Positions 8,419-15,412 of a stretch of 33,825 nucleotides of DNA are shown piece after piece (positions within the stretch are counted from its first letter, which is position 1; every line of letters begins with the position of its first letter). A model generated the notes under the pieces. The model searched no databases and was not told the origin of the DNA. It worked only from the letters and a program-made list of their open reading frames with translations. Made by a program: the position numbers and the translations under genes. This stretch comes from Pseudolabrys sp. (GTDB lineage Bacteria; Pseudomonadota; Alphaproteobacteria; Rhizobiales; Xanthobacteraceae): positions 1 through 33,825 of the forward strand of contig JAHCKF010000005.1 of the NCBI GenBank assembly GCA_026125925.1. The letters run 5' to 3'.

Positions 8419-10020
8419 ATGACTGAAGCCTTGCATGTGCCCGTTGTTGTCGTCGGCGCTGGCCCGGTCGGATTGGCTGTTGCCAATCTCCTCGCGCAGG
8501 ACGGAATCGAGGTCGTCGTCGTGGAGCGCAATGCGTCCACGGTCGACCACCCCCGCGCCATCGTGCTCGACGATGAAGGCGCGCGCACGCTGCAGGCTTT
8601 CGGTGCGGCTGACAGCTTTCTTCGTCACACCATCGAAGGCGATGGCGCCCGCTATTTCGACGACAGCGGGCATTGTTTCGGCATCGTCGGCGCCGGACCA
8701 CGCACCTATGGTTTTGCCAAACGCCACTTCATGTACCAGCCGGAACTGGAGGTGGCGCTGGTCGACAACCTCAAGCGTTTTCCGCGTGCCGATTTGCGCT
8801 TCGGGTGGAATGTCACCGGGCTCAACCAGGATGGCGCCGGCGTCACGATCGCTTGCGACACGCCGGAGGGAAACAGAACCATCCGCTGTGACTGGCTCCT
8901 GGCCTGCGACGGCGGCCGCAGCCCGATTCGGCAATGGCTGGGGATCGATTTCGTCGGCTCGACTTACCAGCAGGACTGGATCGTGCTCGATCTGAAAGCG
9001 GATCCGGATCACGTGAACTATTCGCGGTTCTTCTGCAGCACGGCCCGGCCGGCGGTCAGCGTGCCGGCGCCGCGCGGCGGCCGCCGCTATGAATTCATGC
9101 TGCTCGACGGCGAAACCGGCGCCGAGATGCTGACCGACGAATCGATCGCGCGGTTGATCGCTCCCTATAGGGAGTTCACCAAGGACGACATCATCCGCCG
9201 CGCCATCTACACTTTCCATGCGCGCATCGCCTCACGCATGCGGCAGGGGCGGGTGCTGTTGCTCGGCGACGCGGCTCACCTGACGCCGCCTTTTGCCGGG
9301 CAGGGCATGAACGCGGGTCTGCGCGATGCGCACAACGTCGCCTGGAAACTCGGCTTGCTGGTGAAGGGGCTCGCCGATGCCTCGGTGCTCGACAGTTACG
9401 ACGAGGAGCGCCGCAAGCCGGCGTGGGCGATGATTCAGCTTGCCGTCGCCATGGGGCAGGTGGTGATGCCGAAAGGCGCCGACCAGATCGCGATGCGCGG
9501 CATGTTGCTCAAGATGCTGGAGGCGTTTCCGGGGGCGCAGGACTACTTCCTGCAGATGCGTTTCAAGCCGGCACCGCGCTACGACGGCGGCCTGTTCGTC
9601 GACATTGACCGGCAGCCTTATGAAGCCTCGCTGGTCGGCCAGATGCTGCCGCAGCCGCTGGTCAAGCTCGCCTCCGGCCGCTCGGTGCGGTTCGACGAGG
9701 TGCTGGGATCGGGCTTTGCGCTGATCGCGCAGAGCGAAAGCGACGCCTCGGCGCTCGCCGCGCTGACGCATCCGCTGTGGCAACAGATCAAGCCGGCGCT
9801 CGTGCATCTCGGTGTCGAAAAAGCTGCTGCAGGACCGGTTGTCGGCGTCACTGCGGCGGATGACTATGTCCGCCCGCTGCGCACGCACCGCGATCAGATC
9901 ATTCTCGTCCGGCCGGATCGCTATGTCGCCGGCGCCTTCTTCGCCGCCGACGAATACGCATTCGCCGAACGATTCCGGCAGCTTCTGCAAAGCAGGGCGG
10001 CCGCGCGCATGTCGGCCTGA
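8419..10020 (+). CDS. FAD-dependent aromatic hydroxylase, MhpA-like
   Basis: Class A flavoprotein monooxygenase, 533 residues, that would hydroxylate a phenolic ring using NAD(P)H and O2. It shows the FAD-binding G-A-G-P-V-G (13-18) with Val-Val-Val-Glu-Arg after it. The D-D-E-G-A-R-T-L-Q pattern is typical of 3-(3-hydroxyphenyl)propionate hydroxylases. The C-D-G-G-R-S-P-I-R motif and the second FAD site G-D-A-A-H-L-T-P-P-F-A-G-Q-G-M-N-A-G-L-R-D are also present. A C-terminal thioredoxin-like domain, as in phenol hydroxylase relatives, fills the last 150 residues. Start: ATG at 8419 after CGGAGA. It is followed by a convergent MhpR-like regulator. With the extradiol dioxygenase at 5367 it forms a plausible hydroxylate-then-cleave pair. 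Confidence 0.88.
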   Translation: MTEALHVPVVVVGAGPVGLAVANLLAQDGIEVVVVERNASTVDHPRAIVLDDEGARTLQAFGAADSFLRHTIEGDGARYFDDSGHCFGIVGAGPRTYGFAKRHFMYQPELEVALVDNLKRFPRADLRFGWNVTGLNQDGAGVTIACDTPEGNRTIRCDWLLACDGGRSPIRQWLGIDFVGSTYQQDWIVLDLKADPDHVNYSRFFCSTARPAVSVPAPRGGRRYEFMLLDGETGAEMLTDESIARLIAPYREFTKDDIIRRAIYTFHARIASRMRQGRVLLLGDAAHLTPPFAGQGMNAGLRDAHNVAWKLGLLVKGLADASVLDSYDEERRKPAWAMIQLAVAMGQVVMPKGADQIAMRGMLLKMLEAFPGAQDYFLQMRFKPAPRYDGGLFVDIDRQPYEASLVGQMLPQPLVKLASGRSVRFDEVLGSGFALIAQSESDASALAALTHPLWQQIKPALVHLGVEKAAAGPVVGVTAADDYVRPLRTHRDQIILVRPDRYVAGAFFAADEYAFAERFRQLLQSRAAARMSA

Positions 10021-10032
10021 GCCGCGGCCGGC

Positions 10033-10791
10033 TCAGGCCTGGAGCATTGCCTGGATTCGCGCGACGGCGCGCTTGATGGCGCCGAGATTGCGCGATACTG
10101 CTTCGTCGAAGCTCAGCGCCGACGCAATCCAGATCATCGTGATTGAGGCGAGCACGCGATCGCCGATCAGGATCGGCAGCGAAATGCTCGCGGTGTGGGG
10201 ATTGAAGCCGTCGGTCCTGAAGCCGTAACCGCACTGACGCGTATCGGCGAGAATGCGGTCGACCATCTGCTGGTCATGGGCCAGGGCGTCGCCGGGCTTT
10301 CCGGATTGCCGCAGCCGCGCCAGGATAACGTCACGCTCGCCGGCCGGGCTGAAGGCGAGATAGGCGCGGCCGCCCGAGGTTTGCAGGACCGGCAAATGCG
10401 TTCCCGCCATGCCGCGGTCGATCGAGAACGGGCTTTCCGCGTGCGTCGTTTCGCGGATGATCATGGCGTCGTTCTCGAACGTCACCAGATCGACCGGCCA
10501 CAGCACCTCGCGGCCGAGCTCGTGCAGGATCGGCGCGGCAACGCGCGTCACCCAGACATCGTCGTGAAAACCGGCGCTGAGCGCCTTCACCTGAGCAGTC
10601 AGGGTCCACGAGTCGTCACTCCGCGTGACGTAGCCGAGCCCCTCCATCGTTTCGAGCAGTCGATAGACGGTGGGGCGCGGCAGCGCGACGAGCCGCGCAA
10701 GCTGCTGCGCTCCGGCGCCATGGCAGCGATTGAGCGCCTCGAGAACCTTGAGCCCCCGCTCGAGCGAGCGGACGCCGCTAAACGAGCCCAT
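10033..10791 (-). CDS. IclR-family transcriptional regulator, MhpR-like
   Basis: 252-residue regulator with an N-terminal winged helix (residues about 5-65, with L-E-R-G-L-K-V-L-E-A-L and R-P-T-V-Y-R-L-L-E-T-M). An IclR effector-binding domain follows. The stretch around A-L-S-A-G-F...L-W-P-V-D-L-V-T-F and I-I-R-E-T-T-H closely recalls E. coli MhpR (comparison from memory), the activator of the hydroxyphenylpropionate pathway. It is convergent with the MhpA-like hydroxylase and divergent from the FAH hydrolase/TRAP permease operon. It is therefore the likely pathway-specific regulator of both halves of the island. The inducer is probably an aromatic acid of the pathway. Confidence 0.88.
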   Translation of the reverse strand: MGSFSGVRSLERGLKVLEALNRCHGAGAQQLARLVALPRPTVYRLLETMEGLGYVTRSDDSWTLTAQVKALSAGFHDDVWVTRVAAPILHELGREVLWPVDLVTFENDAMIIRETTHAESPFSIDRGMAGTHLPVLQTSGGRAYLAFSPAGERDVILARLRQSGKPGDALAHDQQMVDRILADTRQCGYGFRTDGFNPHTASISLPILIGDRVLASITMIWIASALSFDEAVSRNLGAIKRAVARIQAMLQA

Positions 10792-10810
10792 GCTGTCTGT
10801 CCACCTAGTG

Positions 10811-10821
10811 AACTGTCAGTT
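10811..10821. promoter_or_regulatory. Candidate IclR/MhpR-like operator palindrome
   Basis: AACTG-T-CAGTT is a perfect 5-bp inverted repeat around one base. It lies just inside the start of the regulator's transcript as predicted from its promoter boxes, about 20-30 bases from the regulator ATG and about 20 bases outside the -35 of the divergent operon. Its position suits autoregulation plus control of the divergent genes. The assignment is by position only. Confidence 0.4.
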
Positions 10822-10823
10822 GG

Positions 10824-10857
10824 ATCATTTTGCCACGATACCGGAGATGTCAATAAT
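10824..10857. promoter_or_regulatory. Overlapping divergent sigma70-type promoters (regulator and hydrolase/TRAP operon)
   Basis: On the plus strand TTGCCA (10830-10835), 16 bp and AATAAT (10852-10857) make a good promoter for the FAH hydrolase gene, with a predicted transcript start near 10864. On the minus strand a perfect TTGACA (10853-10848) stands 18 bp from AATGAT (10829-10824), aimed at the IclR gene. The two promoters occupy the same 34 bases, so polymerase binding would be mutually exclusive. Confidence 0.5.
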
Positions 10858-10911
10858 TATTCGCAACTGGCGACGAACAGCGCCGGAAACAGGTTCAGGG
10901 AGTGAAACGGA

Positions 10912-11760
10912 ATGAGGCTTGCGAGCTTCAGCCATGGCGGTCGCGCGTCTTATGGCATTGTCAACGGCGATCGTCTTGTCGATCTCGGAAAGCTGATCGG
11001 CGCGCAATATCCGGATCTGAAAGCGTTGCTCACCGCCGGGCCTGCCTTGCTCGACAAGGTCCGCGGCCAGGCGCCGACGATTCCGGTCAGCGAGGTGAAA
11101 TTTCTTCCCGTCATCCCGAACCCCGACAAGATATTCTGCGCCGGTCTCAATTACCGTTCGCATGTCGAGGAGACCGGCCGCACGGAATCGGAAAAGCCGG
11201 TGATCTTCCTGCGCCTGGCGGCCAGCCAGGTCGGCCACGGCCAGCCGATGATCCGCCCGACGGTGTCGACGCAATTCGATTATGAGGGCGAACTCGCCGT
11301 CGTCATCGGCAAGCGCGGCCGTCACATTCCGCGCGACAAGGCGCTCGACTACATCGCCGGCTATTCTTGCTACAACGACGGTTCGTTGCGTGACTGGCAG
11401 CGTCACACCTCGCAATGGACGCCCGGCAAGAACTTTCCGGCGACCGGCGCCTTCGGCCCGTGGCTGGTTACCGCCGACGAGATTCCCGACCCGACGAAAT
11501 TGTCGCTTGCCACGCGTCTCAATGGCCAGACCGTCCAGAGCGCGACGGTCGATCTTCTGATCTTCTCGATCCCCGAGCTCATCGAATACGTGTCGGCATG
11601 GAGCGAGCTGGCGCCCGGCGACGTCATCGCAACCGGGACGCCGGGCGGCGTCGGCTTCAAGCGTACGCCGCCTCTGCTGATGAAGGCCGGAGACACCGTC
11701 GACGTCGAGATTTCCACGGTCGGCACTCTGAGCAACCCGATCGAAGACGAACGGCGCTGA
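10912..11760 (+). CDS. Fumarylacetoacetate hydrolase (FAH) family protein
   Basis: 282-residue FAH-superfamily enzyme. The short N-terminal domain is followed by the catalytic fold with N-P-D-K-I-F-C-A-G-L-N-Y-R-S-H (about 67-81). The acidic metal-binding strand is D-Y-E-G-E-L-A-V-V-I-G, and the middle carries Y-N-D-G-S-L-R-D-W-Q and K-N-F-P-A-T-G-A-F-G-P-W. The C-terminal G-D-V-I-A-T-G-T-P-G-G-V-G motif is present. Family members hydrolyse acylpyruvates or act as hydratases, isomerases or decarboxylases on ring-cleavage products, so it is a good candidate for the step after the extradiol dioxygenase. The start ATG follows a GGGAG-type site. It leads an operon with the two TRAP membrane subunits. 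Confidence 0.9.
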   Translation: MRLASFSHGGRASYGIVNGDRLVDLGKLIGAQYPDLKALLTAGPALLDKVRGQAPTIPVSEVKFLPVIPNPDKIFCAGLNYRSHVEETGRTESEKPVIFLRLAASQVGHGQPMIRPTVSTQFDYEGELAVVIGKRGRHIPRDKALDYIAGYSCYNDGSLRDWQRHTSQWTPGKNFPATGAFGPWLVTADEIPDPTKLSLATRLNGQTVQSATVDLLIFSIPELIEYVSAWSELAPGDVIATGTPGGVGFKRTPPLLMKAGDTVDVEISTVGTLSNPIEDERR

Positions 11761-11828
11761 TACGAACCGCTGCGGATATCGACGAGCGGCGGCACGACAA
11801 GAATACGCAAGGGAGGACGTCCGAAGCC

Positions 11829-12338
11829 ATGGGTGAGGACCACGTCTACTGGCAACGCCTGCTCAAGGTCAGCGGCGCAATGGCGCTGATCGGCTTCTTC
11901 GGCCTGCTCATCCTGGCGCTGATGACGACGCTGGACATCGGCTCGCGGTGGCTCTTCGCCGCGCCGATCCACGGGGTCAACGACGTCAGCGCCATCGTCA
12001 TGGCGGTCGTCATTGCCGCCTGCGTTCCCGCCAATCTGGCCGCTCGCCAGAACATCACCGTCGAATTCCTCGGCAACATGCTCGGCCCGCGCGGCAAAGC
12101 GTTCTTCGACGGCTTCGGCGGACTGTTCACGCTGGCCTTCATCGGCCTCATGGCCTGGCAGTTCGTTCCCTATTCGGCGGAAGTGACCCGCTCCGGACAG
12201 ACGACCTGGGTGCTCAAGTTGCCCATCGCGCCGGGCTGGTGGATTGCCACCGCGCTGCTGCTGATCAGCGTTCCGGTGCAGCTTGTCGTCGTGTTGTTCG
12301 ACTTCTCCCGCGCCTTCCGCGGTGATCGTGACGTCTGA
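11829..12338 (+). CDS. TRAP transporter small permease (DctQ family)
   Basis: 169-residue inner-membrane protein with four predicted helices (about 14-38, 50-70, 90-112, 132-152), the DctQ layout. It would pair with the large permease that follows 29 bases later and with the periplasmic binding protein at 6616. The ATG at 11829 is preceded by GGGAGGAC (11811 onward) at good spacing. The longer open frame starting within the previous gene has no membrane character and is an overlap artefact. Confidence 0.88.
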   Translation: MGEDHVYWQRLLKVSGAMALIGFFGLLILALMTTLDIGSRWLFAAPIHGVNDVSAIVMAVVIAACVPANLAARQNITVEFLGNMLGPRGKAFFDGFGGLFTLAFIGLMAWQFVPYSAEVTRSGQTTWVLKLPIAPGWWIATALLLISVPVQLVVVLFDFSRAFRGDRDV

Positions 12339-12367
12339 CCTTTTCACCGTTCATCGCGAGAGAGCAT

Positions 12368-13675
12368 ATGTCGGATCCGCTTCTATTGGCTGGCTTGGGT
12401 TTCGTCGCGATGTTCGTGCTGATGGCGCTCCATGTGCCGATCGGCATCGCGATGGGCGTGGTCGGCGCGGCCGGGTTCGCCATGCTGGTCGGCGTCAAGC
12501 CGGCCCTGTCGCTGCTCGCCAGTGAACCGGCGAGCGTCTTCACCAACCTCGATCTCGCCGTCATCCCGATGTTCCTGCTCATGGGCAGCCTCGCCGCGGC
12601 CGCCGGCCTCGCGTCGGACGTCTACAAGCTGGCCTATGCCTTCATCGGCCATCGCCGCGGCGGGCTGGCGCTCGCCACGATCGGCGGCTGCGGCGGTTTT
12701 GGTGCGGTGTGCGGCTCGGCCATCGCCACCACGGCCACCTTCGGCCGGGTCGCGCTGCCGGAAATGCTGCAGCGTGGCTATTCGCCCTCGCTCGCGGCCG
12801 GCGTCGTCGCGGCAGGCGGCACCCTCGGGATCATCGTGCCGCCGTCGTCGATCATGGTCATCTACGCCATCCTCGGCGAGCAGTTCATCGTCGATCTCTT
12901 CATCGCGGCGATCGTCCCGGCGATCATGGCGGTGTCGTTCTACATGATCGCGACGTCGGTCTACGTGCACTTCATCAATCCGAACGCCGGCCCGCCGGGG
13001 CCGCGCGTGCCGTGGCCCGAGCGCTGGCAGGCCATCAAGTCCAATTGGGGCGTGCTCGTCCTCGGCACCGTGGTTCTGGGCGGCATCTACAGCGGCATTT
13101 TCACGGTCAACGAGGCGGCCGCCGTCGGCGTCACCATCGCCCTGATGTTCGCCATCGGCCGCCGCAAGCTGACCTGGAAGCGCTTTCTCGGCGTGCTCGC
13201 CGAGGCCAGCGCCACAACGCTCATGATCTACGTCATGATCATCGGCGCGTCGTTGTTCTCATATTTCATGTCGGTGGCGCACGCGCCGGAGCGGATGATC
13301 GAGGCGGTCAGCGCCCTCAATCTATCGGGGTCGGCTGTGCTGCTGATCCTGCTGGTCATCTACCTGATCCTCGGCGCCATCTTCGACGAGGTCGCCGCCA
13401 TCGTCGTGACGCTGCCCTTCGTGCTGCCGCTGATCAAGCACTTCGGCTACGATCTTGTCTGGTGGGGAATCATCAACGTGACGATTGTCGAGATCGCGCT
13501 GCTGTCGCCGCCGATCGGCCTGAATGTGTTCGTCGTTCACGGCATGCGCAAAGACATTCCGCTGGGCAAGATCTACGCGGGCATCGTCCCGTTCCTCGCT
13601 GCGGATGTGCTGCGCCTCGCGCTGCTGGTCGCATTCCCGAGCTTGACGCTTTATACTCTGCAGTTGCTGAAATAG
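12368..13675 (+). CDS. TRAP transporter large permease (DctM family)
   Basis: 435-residue polytopic membrane protein with about 12 helices, the ion-coupled translocation subunit of a TRAP transporter. Family signatures are F-V-L-M-A-L-H-V-P-I-G near the N-terminus, G-S-A-I-A-T-T-A-T-F-G (about 117-127), G-G-T-L-G-I-I-V-P-P-S (about 150-160) and, near the end, L-L-S-P-P-I-G-L-N-V-F. It is the last gene of the hydrolase-DctQ-DctM operon and is followed by a hairpin terminator and a convergent small gene. The solute-binding partner is encoded about 5 kb upstream in the same island rather than next to it. Confidence 0.92.
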   Translation: MSDPLLLAGLGFVAMFVLMALHVPIGIAMGVVGAAGFAMLVGVKPALSLLASEPASVFTNLDLAVIPMFLLMGSLAAAAGLASDVYKLAYAFIGHRRGGLALATIGGCGGFGAVCGSAIATTATFGRVALPEMLQRGYSPSLAAGVVAAGGTLGIIVPPSSIMVIYAILGEQFIVDLFIAAIVPAIMAVSFYMIATSVYVHFINPNAGPPGPRVPWPERWQAIKSNWGVLVLGTVVLGGIYSGIFTVNEAAAVGVTIALMFAIGRRKLTWKRFLGVLAEASATTLMIYVMIIGASLFSYFMSVAHAPERMIEAVSALNLSGSAVLLILLVIYLILGAIFDEVAAIVVTLPFVLPLIKHFGYDLVWWGIINVTIVEIALLSPPIGLNVFVVHGMRKDIPLGKIYAGIVPFLAADVLRLALLVAFPSLTLYTLQLLK

Positions 13676-13700
13676 GCGGTCGCCTCGCTCGGCGCAGGGC

Positions 13701-13745
13701 ATCGGCCGTTCGCAAACCCCGGGGAAGGCTTACGAACGGGCCGAT
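13701..13745. terminator. Hairpin between the TRAP operon and the convergent small secreted protein gene
   Basis: Arms at 13701-13712 and 13733-13745 pair over 12 bp with one bulged base. The 20-base loop contains the palindrome CCCCGGGG. There is no T tract. The position between convergent stops suggests a two-way terminator. The sequence just beyond (from about 13741) is nearly identical to that after the matching hairpin at 22074-22108. Confidence 0.55.
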
Positions 13746-13758
13746 AGTCGAGGCCCAA

Positions 13759-14001
13759 TTAGCGGCTCGACTCTTCCGCGAACGGCACGCGGTTGAATTC
13801 GCGCTGTTCGGCCTTGGTGTAGCCGGTCACCTTCGCCCGCGCCGGAGCGTAGGCATAGGCATTCAGGCCGGTCGTTTCATGCTGCTCCTGAATCGCCAGC
13901 GGAACCTGGCCGTTCTCGTCGAGGCCGGAGTCCGAGGCAAAGGCGGAGGTGGCGAAGCCCATCGCCAGCAGCGCGGCGAGAGCGATCTTGGTCTTGGTCA
14001 T
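13759..14001 (-). CDS. Small secreted protein of unknown function, paralogue A
   Basis: 80-residue precursor with a clear signal peptide (M-T-K-T-K-I-A-L-A-A-L-L...S-A-F-A, cleavage about residue 22). The mature peptide of about 58 residues has no cysteines. It begins S-D-S-G-L-D-E-N-G-Q and ends near K-A-E-Q-R-E-F-N-R-V-P-F-A-E. I do not recognise a characterised family. A close paralogue at 22128 matches almost end to end, with only a 1-residue and a 2-residue gap, and the similarity continues into the DNA on both sides. The ATG is preceded by AGGAC at 8-10 bases. A conserved promoter with a FixJ-class-like palindrome lies 90-130 bases upstream. The gene is the last of a minus-strand series of two-component genes. 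Confidence 0.8.
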   Translation of the reverse strand: MTKTKIALAALLAMGFATSAFASDSGLDENGQVPLAIQEQHETTGLNAYAYAPARAKVTGYTKAEQREFNRVPFAEESSR

Positions 14002-14091
14002 TGTCGTACGTCCTGTTTGAAAACTTGAACTTTGCGGTCCGGGTCATTCCAGATCGTGAGCCTGATGTAGAAGGCCTCGCGCGCAGCCGCC

Positions 14092-14128
14092 ATTATGCGG
14101 GGACATAGAAAGCCCAAACATTGGTATG
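14092..14128 (-). promoter_or_regulatory. Promoter of paralogue A: palindrome, 17 bp, CATAAT
   Basis: Read on the minus strand: CATACCAATGTTTG (14128-14115), exactly 17 bp, then the -10-like CATAAT (14097-14092) within CCGCATAATGGC. The palindrome takes the place of a -35 box, as expected for an activator-dependent promoter. The same elements with the same spacing precede paralogue B (22480-22444). The expected leader is about 85 bases. Confidence 0.65.
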
Positions 14129-14283
14129 GGTTGCGTTGCATTGCCCGGCCGCGCGGCGACGCGTCTCGATGCGCGGTTTGCGCTGGCTGCAACAAAATAT
14201 GAAGCCACGAGATTCAGATCCCGTGGCTGGACATCGTTCGCGATGATGAGTGCCGATGGCGGAGCGATCGGCCTCAGTTCGGT

Positions 14284-14643
14284 TTACTTGCTTCGATCGA
14301 GCGCCAGCCCGACGCACCTGAGCAGTCGCCCGGCGTCGAAGGGCTTGCTCAGGAAGCCGATAGCGCCCAGCGCCTCGGCCTGTTTACGCAGCCGTTCCTG
14401 CGGGAACGCGGTGATGAAAATGGTCGGAACATTGATGCCGCGGTCGATCAGCGCCTTCGACAGTTCCATACCGGTCATTCCCGGCATCTGGACGTCCGTG
14501 ATCACGCATCGTGACTTGGTCACGACAGCCGAGTCGAGAAAGTCCTGCGCAGAACCAAAAGCGCAAGTTTCCAGTCCGCACGACTGAATCAGATTTTCGG
14601 TCGCAGATCGAACCTCATCGTCGTCATCGATAATGGCTATCAT
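14284..14643 (-). CDS. Single-domain response regulator (FixJ-type receiver)
   Basis: 119-residue stand-alone receiver domain. The acidic pocket D-D-D-D (6-9) follows the first strand I-A-I-I. The phosphorylation site is Asp50 (V-I-T-D-V-Q-M-P-G-M-T-G-M-E-L), with the conserved Thr in F-I-T-A-F-P and Lys in F-L-S-K-P-F-D. There is no output domain, so it probably acts as a phosphate sink, a connector to another partner, or a modulator of the kinase encoded at 15409. I chose the ATG at 14643 because a good GGAAGAAG site precedes it and it begins the receiver fold; the frame stays open to 14715. It lies 118 bases downstream of the FixJ-like regulator on the same strand. Confidence 0.88.
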   Translation of the reverse strand: MIAIIDDDDEVRSATENLIQSCGLETCAFGSAQDFLDSAVVTKSRCVITDVQMPGMTGMELSKALIDRGINVPTIFITAFPQERLRKQAEALGAIGFLSKPFDAGRLLRCVGLALDRSK

Positions 14644-14701
14644 AACTTCTTCCGAGGTGGCTGCGGCGCCCCTCCGCATCGTGAGATGATCTTGTTCAAC
14701 C

Positions 14702-14740
14702 CATACATAGGCCAACTCGAATGAGACGTATATCTATACG
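14702..14740. promoter_or_regulatory. Candidate regulator-binding region between the two response-regulator genes
   Basis: The 118-base gap contains CATACATAGG (14702-14711), which matches the left half of the 14-bp palindrome seen elsewhere. It also contains a perfect 6-bp inverted repeat CGTATA-TC-TATACG (14727-14740). Both are AT-rich islands in GC-rich DNA and sit 60-100 bases upstream of the single-receiver gene. They may allow separate regulation of that gene. No clear -10 box was found. Confidence 0.35.
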
Positions 14741-14761
14741 GTGGTTTGCTTTTTTCCGGTA

Positions 14762-15412
14762 TCAGGCGCCTTCGTGCATGCCCAAGGCTTCGGCCATGCG
14801 CACGAGGTCTGCCAGCGACCGGGCGCCCATTTTCCGCATCACGTTGCCGCGGTGGATCTTCACCGTGATCTCGGCAAGCCCCATTTCGCCGGCCACCTGC
14901 TTGTTCAGCAGGCCTTTGGTGACATATCGCATCACTTCGACCTCGCGCGCGGTCAACGACTGGTAATTGTCGCGGAGTGCCTGAACGGACTGCATGGATG
15001 TGCGGCGCGTCCGGTCTCGCTCGATGGCGGTAGCGACAGCGTCCAGCATATCCTGATCGCGGAACGGCTTGGACAGGAAGTCCACCGCGCCGGCTTTCAT
15101 GGCCCGCACCGACATCGGAATGTCGCCGTGCCCGGTCATGAATACGATCGGCAATTCGATACCCAGCTTCGCGAGCTGGCCCTGGAATTCCAGGCCGCTG
15201 ACGCCGGGAAGGCGGATATCGAGCACCAGGCAGCTCGGCCGGTCGGGGAGCCTGGCCGCCAGCAGTTCCTGCGCCGAGCCGAATGGCACGACTTCGAGCC
15301 CGACGGAATTGAAGAGATTGGCCAGCGCGCCGCGCATGTCCTCGTCATCATCGACGATGATCACGGCCGGGCTCTGCGTCTCGTCGGCCTTGGCCCGCGG
15401 TTTCTGGTTCAT
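14762..15412 (-). CDS. FixJ-like two-component response regulator (receiver + LuxR-type HTH)
   Basis: 216-residue NarL/FixJ-class regulator. The receiver (about 15-130) has the acidic pocket D-D-D-E-D (21-25), phospho-acceptor Asp65 (L-V-L-D-I-R-L-P-G), Thr93 (F-M-T-G-H-G-D-I-P-M, a FixJ hallmark) and Lys115 (F-L-S-K-P-F). The C-terminal HTH (about 150-205) carries L-T-A-R-E-V-E-V-M and the recognition region G-L-A-E-I-T-V-K-I-H-R-G-N-V-M-R-K-M. Its ATG overlaps the stop of the sensor kinase gene by 4 bases (ATGA), so the two proteins are translationally coupled and very likely cognate. It is the best local candidate to bind the CATAC/CAAAC-N4-GTTTG palindromes in this region. Confidence 0.93.
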   Translation of the reverse strand: MNQKPRAKADETQSPAVIIVDDDEDMRGALANLFNSVGLEVVPFGSAQELLAARLPDRPSCLVLDIRLPGVSGLEFQGQLAKLGIELPIVFMTGHGDIPMSVRAMKAGAVDFLSKPFRDQDMLDAVATAIERDRTRRTSMQSVQALRDNYQSLTAREVEVMRYVTKGLLNKQVAGEMGLAEITVKIHRGNVMRKMGARSLADLVRMAEALGMHEGA

